A DNA stretch of 40,641 nt from an uncultured Nitrosomonadales bacterium (GTDB lineage: Bacteria; Pseudomonadota; Gammaproteobacteria; Burkholderiales; Gallionellaceae), in assembly GCA_903878125.1 (NCBI GenBank), contig CAIRGS010000103.1, positions 1 through 40,641 on the forward strand, written 5' to 3'. The notes under the pieces were generated by a model that was given only the letters and a program-made list of their open reading frames with translations, was not told the origin of the DNA and ran no database searches. How positions within the stretch are numbered: the stretch's first letter is position 1; every line of letters starts with the position of its first letter. Below, one piece after another: positions 26,410 through 34,537 of this stretch. A program made the translations under genes and the position numbers.

Positions 26410-26587
26410 AAAGATCCCCGCCTGTGCCGTTGACCCAATATCTTGAACCTGGGTTCAAGAGAGCCGGTTCCCTGTTACATCAGGTACATCCGCAAGGGAT
26501 GCGCACAACAGTAACATCAAGGGTCGCGACTTAAGCAGAGCTTATTGGTTCAAAGAATTATGAGCCTGACGAGCACCGCAGGGAAAA
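26410..26587 (-). ncRNA. ssrS: 6S RNA
   Basis: This is the region directly downstream of zapA, the classical site of 6S RNA. On the minus strand the 5' part reads TCCCTGCGGTGCTCGTCAGG and the 3' part GGGTCAACGGCACAGGCGGG, which pair to form the closing stem (TCCC with GGGA, GTGC with GCAC). The conserved 3' hairpin TTGAACCCAGGTTCAA matches the E. coli arrangement TTGAACC-AAGGGTTCAA followed by GGGTTACAG. The middle would form the open bubble that mimics a melted promoter and binds sigma-70 RNA polymerase. Length is about 178 nt; ends are estimated to within several bases. A strong terminator follows. Confidence 0.85.
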
Positions 26588-26589
26588 AC

Positions 26590-26904
26590 CTAAAACAACT
26601 CATCTTGTTCCGCAAGTACCGCGTCGATTGTTGCCTCCATGGAATTCATTCTACGCTTAAATTGACTCATATCAAATCCAGTGCCGAGGCGCGTGGTTAA
26701 TAGCTCATGAGCAATATTCAAGGCGGACATGATTGCGATGCGCTCGATCGTGACAACCTTGCCGATATCGCGAATCTCGTGCATTTTCTTATCAAGATAA
26801 GCGACCGCATCAAGCAGCTCAGGGCGTTCCACTTCAGAACATACGACGCGGAATTCCTGTTCAAAAATTGTAACATCAAGCGATTTTGCACTTTCTCTGC
26901 TCAT
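26590..26904 (-). CDS. zapA: Cell division protein ZapA
   Basis: A 104-residue cytoplasmic protein that bundles FtsZ filaments at midcell. The N-terminal globular part (SLDVTIFEQEFRVVCSEVERPELLDAVAYLDKKMHEI in outline) and the helix RIAIMSALNIAHELL are characteristic. It overlaps the zapB-like gene by four bases (ATGA) and is followed immediately by 6S RNA, the standard proteobacterial order. Confidence 0.92.
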   Translation of the reverse strand: MSRESAKSLDVTIFEQEFRVVCSEVERPELLDAVAYLDKKMHEIRDIGKVVTIERIAIMSALNIAHELLTTRLGTGFDMSQFKRRMNSMEATIDAVLAEQDELF

Positions 26905-27101
26905 GTTGATTCTTCAGGTAATTGCGTCAGCAGTCGTTCCAAGCGCGCCTTGACAGAGTCAATCTTGTCGTGGCTTTGACGACCTTGACTCAGCGCTTGA
27001 GCCAACTCTTGACGCAGGTCATGGTTTTCTTCGCGCAGATGTATAATCAAATGCACCAATCGAGCCAACTTGCTTTCCAATGAGTCCAATTCTGCTTGCA
27101 T
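26901..27101 (-). CDS. ZapB-like coiled-coil cell division protein (TIGR02449 type)
   Basis: A 66-residue, almost entirely coiled-coil protein (heptads in LDSLESKLARLVHLIIHLREENHDLRQELAQAL as seen across residues 5-37). Such small proteins precede zapA in beta- and gammaproteobacteria and are annotated as ZapB-family or TIGR02449 proteins; a role with ZapA at the Z-ring is inferred from the pairing. The best promoter places the transcript start at or one base before its ATG, and there is no ribosome site, so it may be translated from a leaderless message. Confidence 0.82.
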   Translation of the reverse strand: MQAELDSLESKLARLVHLIIHLREENHDLRQELAQALSQGRQSHDKIDSVKARLERLLTQLPEEST

Positions 27102-27108
27102 GAAGCGA

Positions 27109-27138
27109 ACTATAGTTTAAAGAAACCTGACCCGTCAA
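27109..27138 (-). promoter_or_regulatory. Promoter of zapB-zapA (near-leaderless)
   Basis: On the minus strand -35 TTGACG (27138-27133) and -10 TATAGT (27114-27109) are separated by 18 bases. Only seven bases lie between the -10 and the zapB ATG. Confidence 0.6.
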
Positions 27139-27272
27139 ATGAGTAACCAAAATAATTTTTAGTTCTACCGCCAACGACCTGCTTAATGTGCACGCTCCAC
27201 CTTCCAACCGGTAGTTTCTTTCATCTTAAGGAGGTGGCTGCAAGCGCAATAGTTGTGCTTCGCTCCTCAGCA

Positions 27273-27881
27273 CTACCTATTATTCTCTCCCCACCGTTTC
27301 ACTAACCCATGCTCAACACCCAAGTGATCAAGTATCTTTGCCACCACAAAATCCACCAAATCCTGCATACTTTGCGGATGATAGTAAAAGCCCGGATTGG
27401 GTGGCAGAATGACCGCACCGGCATGGCTCAGCTTGAGCATGTTTTCCAGATGGATGGCGGAAAACGGTGATTCGCGAGGCACTAATATCAGGGGGCGTTT
27501 TTCCTTGAGCATGACATCAGCTGCACGGGTGATGAGATCGTCGCTTAACCCCACCGCCACCGCCGCCAGCGTACCCATAGTGCAGGGGCAAATTACCATC
27601 GCATCGCCAGGGTTAGAGCCAGAGGCCATGGGCGCGAACCAATCATCGCGCCCAAACACACGCAGTTCGCCGCTAACTTTTCCGAATCGTTCCACCAGGA
27701 TTTTTTCCGCATCTTGCGGACGGTTGGGTAACACGAAATCCAACTCTTGTTTGGCAACAATTTGTGCCGCTTGCGAATAAACCAGGTGCACGCGCTGACC
27801 GCTTTGGAGCAGGCACTCAAGCAGTCGCATGGCGTAGGGCAAGCCGGATGCGCCGGTTAGGGCGAGTACGATAGTTTTCAT
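27273..27881 (-). CDS. ubiX: Flavin prenyltransferase UbiX
   Basis: A 202-residue enzyme that joins dimethylallyl phosphate to FMN, making the prenylated flavin cofactor of the UbiD decarboxylase in ubiquinone synthesis. The family signature begins IVLALTGASGLPYAMRLLE (FMN phosphate loop), followed by APMASGSNPGDAMVICPCTMGTLA and the loop KEKRPLILVPRESPFSAIHLENML in outline. All are intact. No ubiD gene is in the window. It starts 125 bases downstream of rapZ and may belong to the same transcript. Confidence 0.93.
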   Translation of the reverse strand: MKTIVLALTGASGLPYAMRLLECLLQSGQRVHLVYSQAAQIVAKQELDFVLPNRPQDAEKILVERFGKVSGELRVFGRDDWFAPMASGSNPGDAMVICPCTMGTLAAVAVGLSDDLITRAADVMLKEKRPLILVPRESPFSAIHLENMLKLSHAGAVILPPNPGFYYHPQSMQDLVDFVVAKILDHLGVEHGLVKRWGENNR

Positions 27882-27975
27882 GTGCTTTTCAACCAGTCAA
27901 TTTTGTCGCTTCGAACCCAGTGTGGAGTGCATCCAGGTAGCGTGCCGCAATCAGGTCATTTACCTTACCAAACAG

Positions 27976-27994
27976 CTTTGCTGCCGTAGCAAAG
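27976..27994. other. Hairpin between rapZ and ubiX
   Basis: CTTTGCT (27976-27982) and AGCAAAG (27988-27994) form a perfect 7-bp stem with a five-base loop. No T-run follows on the minus strand, so it is more likely an RNA structure or processing site than a terminator. Confidence 0.35.
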
Positions 27995-28006
27995 ACTATA
28001 TAAAAA

Positions 28007-28876
28007 TTAATCAGTGTTACCGAGTTCGCGGTGTCGCAGCAACACTTGTTGCTGCAATTTAAAATAGCGCGCGAGCTTTTCCACCAAGTACACCGAGCGA
28101 TGTTGACCACCTGTGCAGCCAAGGGCGACGGTGAGATAGCTGCGGTTATCAGCGATGAAGCAGGGCAGCCACTTCTCGACAAAACTGCGGATGTCTTCGC
28201 ACATATCTTGTACATTTTGGTTGCATTCTAGAAATTCAATTACCGCCGCATCGCGTCCGGTTAGTGGCCGCAGCGCGGGATCGTAATGTGGGTTGGGTAG
28301 GCAACGCACATCGAACACCAAGTCGGCATCGAGCGGAACACCATTCTTGAAACCAAACGATTGGAACAGCAGGGTAATGCGTGCGCGGTCAACGCCCTTA
28401 AAATCTTTGACCCAGGCACGCAAGGCATTGGCGCCGAGCTCGCTGGTATCAATACGATGGCCGATGTTGCTGATCTCGGCCAGCATTTCGCGCTCGAGCT
28501 GCACGCATTCAGGCAGGGTAAGCCCTTCATTAGTCTGCGCCGAAGGTAGTGTATTACGCAGCGGATGACGGCGACGTGTTTCGGAAAAGCGTTTCACCAG
28601 CGTGTCGGTCTGCGCGTCGAGGAATAGCAGGTGCACATCTATACCCTGTTGCTTGAGTCGTTCAATATAGTGCGGCAGTTGTTTCACGCTGTCGCCACTA
28701 CGCACGTCTATGCTGACCGCAATGCATGTGTTACCGGTCTGACGCAGATTTTCCATGAGGACAGGCAACAACGCAGCGGGCAGATTGTCCACACAATAGT
28801 AGCCGCTGTCTTCCAACGCCTTGAGCGCCACGCTTTTTCCTGAGCCAGAGAGGCCGCTGATCAGAAATAATTGCAT
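28007..28876 (-). CDS. rapZ: RNase adapter protein RapZ (YvcJ family)
   Basis: A 289-residue P-loop protein. The Walker A motif GLSGSGKS is at residues 8-15, [18 protein letters not shown] follows, and the C-terminal domain ends in [20 protein letters not shown], the conserved RNA- and sugar-phosphate-binding part. In E. coli RapZ binds small RNAs and glucosamine-6-phosphate and guides RNase E; in other bacteria the role may differ. It lies directly after hprK (three bases) in the rpoN-hpf-ptsN-hprK-rapZ operon. Confidence 0.93.
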   Translation of the reverse strand: MQLFLISGLSGSGKSVALKALEDSGYYCVDNLPAALLPVLMENLRQTGNTCIAVSIDVRSGDSVKQLPHYIERLKQQGIDVHLLFLDAQTDTLVKRFSETRRRHPLRNTLPSAQTNEGLTLPECVQLEREMLAEISNIGHRIDTSELGANALRAWVKDFKGVDRARITLLFQSFGFKNGVPLDADLVFDVRCLPNPHYDPALRPLTGRDAAVIEFLECNQNVQDMCEDIRSFVEKWLPCFIADNRSYLTVALGCTGGQHRSVYLVEKLARYFKLQQQVLLRHRELGNTD

Positions 28877-28879
28877 GAT

Positions 28880-29818
28880 TTATTGTTCCTGCATTTGCTG
28901 CTCGTGACGACTGATAAATTCTTGCATGCTGTCGATACCGCGTTGCTGTAGTACAAAATTGCGTGCTGCCGCCTCTACCAGCACCGCAAGGTTGCGCCCA
29001 GCCATGACCGGGATGCTCACCGTGGTAATCTTCACGCCAAGTATTTCCTGATGACTTGCTACTAGCGGCAAGCGTTCCAGATGGGACAGATCGCCGCGTT
29101 GGGGGCGCTGCAGATGTACGATGAGTTTTAAACTTTTTTTGCGCCGCACTGCGGTCTCGCCAAACATGGTGCGAATATTAAGCACACCCAACCCCCGCAC
29201 CTCGAGGAAATCACGCAATAGTTCCGGGCAGCGCCCTTCCAGCGTTTCCGGAGAAATACGGTACAGCTCGGTGATATCGTCCGCCACCAAACCATTGCCG
29301 CGCGTGATCAGTTCCAGTCCCAGTTCGCTCTTGCCTATTCCGCTATCACCCGTGACCAGCACCCCCACTCCCAGCACATCGAGAAATACGCCGTGGCGCG
29401 TGGTCGATTCCGCCAGTGCTTTGACAATGTAATGACGCACCAGCCACATCAAATGTACGCTGGGAAGCGGAGAGCGAAACAGCGGTGTATGTGTGCGGTT
29501 AGCGTAAACGATCAACTCCTGCGGGATCTTCTCCGTGCCGGCCACGATCAGGCATAGCGTACCACCGCGCTCAAGCTCCGTCAGCGCCTCTGTGAAATCG
29601 GCGGACGAAAGCCCTTGAAGATGGTCGACTTCGATTTCACTCAATACCTGCACCCAGTTCGGGTGGATCATATTGAGGTGACCAATCAAACCTTTGTTAG
29701 AGGCGCTGACTAAATCACTATCCAGTATTTTTGCAGCACCATTCGCTCCGGCGACCCAGCTCAATGCCAGCTGCTCCTGTTTGTCCTCGAACAGCTGTTG
29801 GATATTGACCTGTGCCAT
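28880..29818 (-). CDS. hprK: HPr kinase/phosphorylase
   Basis: A 312-residue bifunctional enzyme that phosphorylates or dephosphorylates a serine of HPr in response to metabolites. The P-loop GDSGIGKS is at about 157-164, preceded by RHGVFLDVLGVGVLVT (the catalytic His/Asp region), and ending with the signature EVRGLGVLNIRTMFGETAV and the region with PVMAGRNLAVLVEAA. In many proteobacteria it sits between ptsN and rapZ and is thought to regulate the incomplete nitrogen PTS. No ptsH or ptsI gene is in the window. Confidence 0.94.
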   Translation of the reverse strand: MAQVNIQQLFEDKQEQLALSWVAGANGAAKILDSDLVSASNKGLIGHLNMIHPNWVQVLSEIEVDHLQGLSSADFTEALTELERGGTLCLIVAGTEKIPQELIVYANRTHTPLFRSPLPSVHLMWLVRHYIVKALAESTTRHGVFLDVLGVGVLVTGDSGIGKSELGLELITRGNGLVADDITELYRISPETLEGRCPELLRDFLEVRGLGVLNIRTMFGETAVRRKKSLKLIVHLQRPQRGDLSHLERLPLVASHQEILGVKITTVSIPVMAGRNLAVLVEAAARNFVLQQRGIDSMQEFISRHEQQMQEQ

Positions 29819-29823
29819 TACTG

Positions 29824-30279
29824 TTACATCACCCAGTTAGTAAATGCTTGATGAATTACCCCTGCATCATTGCTATTCTGTATTTGTTCGCGGAAGGTTT
29901 TATCACTGAACATTTGCGCCAGTTCGCCAAGTAGTTGCAGGTGCATATCGGTGGCCCGTTCCGGCACCAGCAACACGCAAATCAGGTTAACCGGTTGACC
30001 ATCAGGTGCGTCGAACGGAATTAATGCCTGTGTCTTGACGAAAGCGGCAGTCGCATCTCGCAGGCTTTTGATACGGCCGTGCGGGATAGCAACGCTGTGC
30101 CCCAGGCCAGTCGAACCGAGCTTCTCGCGCGCAAACAGGCTATCGAATACTTGGCTGCGTGCGATTTTCTGAGTGTTTTCAAATAATACCCCCACTCTTT
30201 CGAAAACCCGTTTTTTACTGGTTGAATCGGCGTCCAGTATGACGTTCTCAAGGGGCAGGACTTTGCTGAACAGGTTCAT
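29824..30279 (-). CDS. ptsN: Nitrogen-PTS enzyme IIA (PtsN)
   Basis: A 151-residue EIIA(Ntr) protein, a phosphate-accepting regulator rather than a sugar transporter. The phospho-acceptor is His67 in TGLGHSVAIPHGRIKSL. The N-terminal segment NLFSKVLPLENVILD is typical. It acts on potassium transport, sigma-54 functions and stress responses in relatives. It lies 50 bases after hpf and five bases before hprK on the same strand. Confidence 0.93.
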   Translation of the reverse strand: MNLFSKVLPLENVILDADSTSKKRVFERVGVLFENTQKIARSQVFDSLFAREKLGSTGLGHSVAIPHGRIKSLRDATAAFVKTQALIPFDAPDGQPVNLICVLLVPERATDMHLQLLGELAQMFSDKTFREQIQNSNDAGVIHQAFTNWVM

Positions 30280-30329
30280 AATTCAAGCACATCAAAAAAA
30301 GGAAGTGGCAGCCGTAAGCCGCCCGGCTA

Positions 30330-30659
30330 TCATTCTTGCTCCACTGCAGGGGGATTGCCGGATTCGTCATGGCGACGAGCGGCATTTTTTTCTTTATGCT
30401 TGATAATTTGGCGATCGAGTTTTTCGATCAGATTATCAATCGCGACATATAAGTTCGTATCATCACATTCCACAAAAATCGTCTTGCCGCTCAGATGGAC
30501 GTTAGCCTCGGCCTTTTGTTTCAGTTTTTCCACCGAAAGGACGACATTGACATCAATCATGTTGTCGAAGTGGCGTTCTATTTTGTCGAGTTTGCTTACC
30601 ACATGCTCGCGAATGGCGGGGGTGATTTCCAAATGATGTCCGCTGAGATTAAGGTTCAT
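30330..30659 (-). CDS. hpf: Ribosome hibernation promoting factor (short form)
   Basis: A 109-residue protein of the HPF/YfiA family that binds the 30S decoding centre and promotes 100S dimers when growth slows. It starts MNLNLSGHHLEITPAIREHV with the KLDKIERHFD helix and the second strand set AEANVHLSGKTIFVE, followed by NLYVAIDNLIEKLDRQIIKHKEK. It is the short form, without the C-terminal dimerisation domain of long HPF. It lies 16 bases after rpoN, its usual place. Confidence 0.94.
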   Translation of the reverse strand: MNLNLSGHHLEITPAIREHVVSKLDKIERHFDNMIDVNVVLSVEKLKQKAEANVHLSGKTIFVECDDTNLYVAIDNLIEKLDRQIIKHKEKNAARRHDESGNPPAVEQE

Positions 30660-30675
30660 GGCCTGCTCCTTATGG

Positions 30676-32103
30676 TTAGAGTGATTTACGAAGATTAACT
30701 GGGAGGATGTTCAGCAATTCCCGGTATTTTGCCACGGTACGCCGTGCAACCAATATGCCCTGCTGCGCCAGGATTCCAGACATGCGGCTGTCGGTTAGGG
30801 GATGACGTGCATCTTCCTGGTGAACAAACTGCTTGATGAGTGCACGGATCGCCGTAGAGGAACACTTACTGCCACTTTCGGTCGCGATTCCGCTACAGAA
30901 AAAATACTTGAGTTCATAGATGCCACGCGGGGTCAGCATGAATTTTTGCGTAGTCACGCGGGAGATGGTGGATTCATGCAGATCAAGCTGTTCTGCGATT
31001 TCGCGCAGCACCAGCGGGCGCATGGCGGTTTCGCCGTGCTCGAAAAAATTACGTTGGCGATCAACAATTGTTTGCGACACACGCAAAATAGTATCGAAAC
31101 GCTGTTGTAGGTTTTTGATGAACCAGCGCGCTTCCTGTAATTGTCCGGCCAGTTGTTGTGCATTTTTTTCATTGCCCTGCTGCAAAATATCGGCATACAT
31201 TTGGTTAACGCGAAGGCGAGGCATGGCACCCTGATTCAGGCGTACATGCCATCTACCATGGCGGCACTCTACCACCACGTCAGGCACCACATAATCTGCG
31301 GCTCGCTGTTCAAATTCAACGCCAGGTCTTGGTTGCAGATGGGTGATGAGTGATTGCACCGTGCGCAATGCGTCATCGTCACAACGAAGAACCTTCTTCA
31401 GCTTGGCAAAATCGTGCGCGCCCAACAGGTTAAGGTACTGCGTCACCAATCGCAGCGCCAGATCACGGCATGGGGTGGTTTCCGGGAGTGCCTTGAGTTG
31501 TAGCGCAAGGCATTCGCTTAAGGTACGTGCGGCAATGCCTGGCTGATCCAGATGCTGCAACTGCACCAGTGCGGTTTCCAAGTCATCCAAGGTTATGTCG
31601 AGTTGTTCTGGCAGCATTTCAGCTATTTCTTCCAGCGGCTGCGCCAGATAACCGTTGGCATCCAATGCGTCGATCAACAAACCGATAATTGTTCGGTCGC
31701 GCACATCATGCTGACTCATATTTAGTTGCCATATGAGATGTTCACGCAGACTGGGAGTATCTGCCACAACTTCGGCACGAGCTTCTTTTTCATCATCCGG
31801 CCCGCTTGCTGTGGAAAAAGAAGATTCATTCCAGTCTTCTTTTACCCATTCTTCATCCGCCTGATGCGGTATTTCATCTTTTACTTCGGTATTATCTACA
31901 GCGGAGGTGGCGGCAGCATCTCCATGTGCATAGGGCTGCATAGCGTCTTCATCTTCACGTTCGAGCAATGGATTTTCGTCCAGCAAGCGTGCCACCTCCT
32001 GGTTGACATCCAGAGTGGAGAGTTGCAACAGGCGTATAGCTTGCTGCAACTGGGGGGTAAGCGTCAGCTGCTGGGATTGCTTAAGTTGTAAAGTGGGCTT
32101 CAT
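30676..32103 (-). CDS. rpoN: RNA polymerase sigma-54 factor
   Basis: A 475-residue alternative sigma factor for promoters of the GG-N10-GC type, needing enhancer-binding activators. The Gln-rich region I starts MKPTLQLKQSQQLTLTPQLQ, a long acidic region II follows (about 45-110), then the core-binding part and the DNA-binding HTH (LDLHESTISRVT). The RpoN box ARRTVAKYRE lies near the end. The frame opens six codons earlier at a TTG, but the ATG at 32103 is the family start. It lies downstream of lptB and upstream of hpf. Confidence 0.95.
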   Translation of the reverse strand: MKPTLQLKQSQQLTLTPQLQQAIRLLQLSTLDVNQEVARLLDENPLLEREDEDAMQPYAHGDAAATSAVDNTEVKDEIPHQADEEWVKEDWNESSFSTASGPDDEKEARAEVVADTPSLREHLIWQLNMSQHDVRDRTIIGLLIDALDANGYLAQPLEEIAEMLPEQLDITLDDLETALVQLQHLDQPGIAARTLSECLALQLKALPETTPCRDLALRLVTQYLNLLGAHDFAKLKKVLRCDDDALRTVQSLITHLQPRPGVEFEQRAADYVVPDVVVECRHGRWHVRLNQGAMPRLRVNQMYADILQQGNEKNAQQLAGQLQEARWFIKNLQQRFDTILRVSQTIVDRQRNFFEHGETAMRPLVLREIAEQLDLHESTISRVTTQKFMLTPRGIYELKYFFCSGIATESGSKCSSTAIRALIKQFVHQEDARHPLTDSRMSGILAQQGILVARRTVAKYRELLNILPVNLRKSL

Positions 32104-32141
32104 TACGCAATTTACGTACAAGAGCGGTGCATAGTGTGCAT

Positions 32142-32864
32142 TTATAGTTTGAAATGCTCACCAAGATATACTTTTCTGACACCTTCATTATAAATGATTT
32201 CGTCGGGCTTACCTTCCGCCATTACCGACCCGGCATTAATAATATAGGCGCGATCACAGATTCCCAATGTTTCGCGAACATTATGGTCAGTAATCAGCAC
32301 GCCAATGTCACGCTCTTTAAGAAAATGAATGATTTTTTGAATGTCGAGCACGGCAATCGGATCTACCCCTGCAAATGGTTCATCCAGCAGAATGAAACGA
32401 GGGTTGGTGGCCAGCGCACGAGCGATTTCGACACGTCGTCGCTCGCCCCCGGACAGACTGATAGCTGGATTGTTACGTATATGAGTAATATGCAGATCCT
32501 CCATCAACTCATCCTGCCGTGCTTGAATTTCATTGCTATCGTAATCTTGTAATTCCAGCACAGCCTGAATATTTTGCGCGACCGTTAAGCGGCGAAAAAT
32601 AGAGGCTTCCTGTGGCAGATAACCCAACCCCAAACGTGCACGGCGATGGATGGGGAGGTGGGTAATGTTCTGTCCATCGATGAATATATCACCTCCGTCC
32701 GCAGCTACCAGCCCGACAATCATGTAGAAGCAGGTGGTCTTTCCGGCACCGTTAGGACCAAGCAGCCCGACCACCTCGCCGCTCTGTACCGACAAGGAAA
32801 CATCATGCACTACGGTGCGGGAACGATAGCGCTTTTTCAGTGCAACGGCACGCAACTCGCTCAT
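32142..32864 (-). CDS. lptB: LPS export ABC transporter ATP-binding protein LptB
   Basis: A 240-residue ATPase powering extraction of lipopolysaccharide from the inner membrane with LptF and LptG. Walker [11 protein letters not shown]-loop [10 protein letters not shown], signature [15 protein letters not shown] and Walker [13 protein letters not shown] are complete. The ATG overlaps the lptA stop by four bases. The lptF/lptG genes are not in the window. Its position lptC-lptA-lptB-rpoN is the standard proteobacterial one. Confidence 0.96.
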   Translation of the reverse strand: MSELRAVALKKRYRSRTVVHDVSLSVQSGEVVGLLGPNGAGKTTCFYMIVGLVAADGGDIFIDGQNITHLPIHRRARLGLGYLPQEASIFRRLTVAQNIQAVLELQDYDSNEIQARQDELMEDLHITHIRNNPAISLSGGERRRVEIARALATNPRFILLDEPFAGVDPIAVLDIQKIIHFLKERDIGVLITDHNVRETLGICDRAYIINAGSVMAEGKPDEIIYNEGVRKVYLGEHFKL

Positions 32865-33433
32865 TGACGTTCGTTAGGCTTGGTTAGCGTCGCCGTCGGC
32901 TTGATTGGCAGGGGTTCGCCGACTGCAGAGCGCTTGTTTTTAGGTTGAATGACAGCGCGCACGCGCCCCTTGTTGGAGGCTCCGTTCACCTGAAATATTT
33001 CAGTTTTTGAGTTATAGGTAATATGTTCCCCCCGCACTTCATCCTGATCCTGCTTCATGCGCGCCTGACCGAAAAAGTCTATAACTGAGGTCTTGGTGTC
33101 ATATTCAATGCGCTCACCATACCCCTCCACATATCCGTCAACATTATCGCGCTTCTGGCGAAAACTGGCGAGCTGTCCGGTTGCCGTACCGTGCTTGAAT
33201 CCTTCCTTATCCTGTACCACTACAATTTTATCGGCGTTAACGATCATCGTGCCCTGAGTGAGCTGCACCTTACCTTCAAACACGCTGATTTGTTTGAAAT
33301 CATCAATGCTGAGCTTGTTGGCTTCCAGATGCATTGGTTTATCACGGTCAGCAAGTTCCGCCTGGCTGATTGGCATATGGCAGACAAGCCCTATGCAGAG
33401 CAGCGTGGTGTATTTATTTATTTTCGGGCACAT
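32861..33433 (-). CDS. lptA: Periplasmic LPS transport protein LptA
   Basis: A 190-residue secreted protein with the OstA/LptA beta-jellyroll. Its signal peptide is [20 protein letters not shown] onward, cleaved after ISQA. The mature part has [31 protein letters not shown], and later the strand repeat [20 protein letters not shown] in outline. It would bridge LPS from LptC to LptD across the periplasm. The frame is open seven codons earlier at a TTG, but the ATG at 33433 gives a proper signal peptide and lies inside the end of lptC (20-base overlap). Confidence 0.92.
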   Translation of the reverse strand: MCPKINKYTTLLCIGLVCHMPISQAELADRDKPMHLEANKLSIDDFKQISVFEGKVQLTQGTMIVNADKIVVVQDKEGFKHGTATGQLASFRQKRDNVDGYVEGYGERIEYDTKTSVIDFFGQARMKQDQDEVRGEHITYNSKTEIFQVNGASNKGRVRAVIQPKNKRSAVGEPLPIKPTATLTKPNERQ

Positions 33434-34022
33434 ATTCACTGTTAACTTGCGCAAGCAATTTTACTATGTGCGCTTTATTATCAAATTGCATACCTACTGC
33501 ATGCACAATGTTGCGTCCATCAATCATAGTTACAGGTTGGTCTGTTTCGGCCCAGCCACGGTCAGGAATAACATGCAGATACCTAGTGGTGAATGTAATT
33601 TCTCTTTGCGTGGCACTGGCAGTACGCACGATTTTTACATCGTCGCGTAAAAATATATCTTCACCCTTGCCTGAAACCATTCCATTATTCGCATTAGTAT
33701 GCACGGGGGGTTGGTCTGGATCAAAGCTGGTAAGTTCGGGGGCTTCCAGGTACGTGCTATCGTTGTCCGGGTAATGCAGCATTTTTTTTGCAGCCATCAC
33801 GAAGCGCGGTTTGCCCTGCTCATTATGCGTGGTAGCGACAAATTTATTAACGATAAAATCCGGGTCATGGCGCTTGCTGCTGTCGGGTATGTTCGGCAGC
33901 GGCTGCACTTGCTGATTCAGCCAATAAGTCGCTGCCAGAAGCAGCAGCAGCAACAATAGCAATAGCATCGGCAATCCGGCGAGCCAAGCGCGCAAACGAT
34001 CAATGACGAGTGTCTGATTCAT
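33414..34022 (-). CDS. lptC: LPS export protein LptC
   Basis: A 202-residue bitopic protein that anchors the Lpt bridge at the inner membrane. A very hydrophobic N-terminal segment (leucine run at about 18-31, LPMLLLLLLLLLLAATYW) is followed by a periplasmic LptC beta-jellyroll (DFIVNKFVATTHNEQGKPRFVMAAKKMLHYPDND in outline; later GRNIVHAVGMQFDN). The ATG at 34022 is chosen over an in-frame upstream extension because it fits the family and overlaps the kdsC stop by four bases. Confidence 0.92.
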   Translation of the reverse strand: MNQTLVIDRLRAWLAGLPMLLLLLLLLLLAATYWLNQQVQPLPNIPDSSKRHDPDFIVNKFVATTHNEQGKPRFVMAAKKMLHYPDNDSTYLEAPELTSFDPDQPPVHTNANNGMVSGKGEDIFLRDDVKIVRTASATQREITFTTRYLHVIPDRGWAETDQPVTMIDGRNIVHAVGMQFDNKAHIVKLLAQVNSEYVPENK

Positions 34023-34537
34023 GCCAAATAAGGCGCGAGTTGCGCATCTAGTGTGCCTTGCGCTGACATCAGCAATTCGCATGCTTCACGCACTGCGCCA
34101 TGGCCGCCATCACGCTCGGTGATATAGTGAGCGCGGTCGCGCACTACATTTGGTGCGTTCGGCACGCTGATAGCCAACCCTACACGAAGCATTACCGGCA
34201 GATCTATTACGTCGTCACCCATAAAAGCGACGGCATCCAATGGCAGTTTAAGTTGAGCAAGCATTTTTTGCATGCTAGCAAGTTTGTCGTGAACGCCTTG
34301 ATACAGGTGCGAGATGCCAAGATGGTGCGCGCGTAGCTCCACGCAGCGGGAGGTGCGACCAGTAATGATGGCCAGCTCCACACCGGATGCTTTAAGCATT
34401 TTTAAGCCATGTCCGTCAAGCGAATTGAAGCGCTTGAATTCTTCACCCGAGTCGGTTAAATATAGACCGCCATCTGTCATGATGCCGTCCACATCAAAGG
34501 CGATGAGGCGAATAGATTGTGCTTGACTTAACGACAT
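34019..34537 (-). CDS. kdsC: 3-deoxy-D-manno-octulosonate 8-phosphate phosphatase KdsC
   Basis: A 172-residue HAD-type phosphatase releasing Kdo from Kdo-8-phosphate for LPS core synthesis. The nucleophile motif is AFDVDGIMTDGG (about 14-24), followed by ITGRTSRCVELR (motif II) and MGDDVIDLPVM (motif IV). It is short, with the tetrameric C0-type HAD cap. The true start is the ATG at 34537, which shares one base with the kdsD stop (TGATG). It is cotranscribed with kdsD and the lpt genes. Confidence 0.94.
   Translation of the reverse strand: MSLSQAQSIRLIAFDVDGIMTDGGLYLTDSGEEFKRFNSLDGHGLKMLKASGVELAIITGRTSRCVELRAHHLGISHLYQGVHDKLASMQKMLAQLKLPLDAVAFMGDDVIDLPVMLRVGLAISVPNAPNVVRDRAHYITERDGGHGAVREACELLMSAQGTLDAQLAPYLA

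Noticed and set aside
27228-27236. AAGGAGGTG, a perfect ribosome-site-like word on the plus strand
   Set aside because: No start codon or open frame follows at a suitable distance; both neighbouring genes are on the minus strand.
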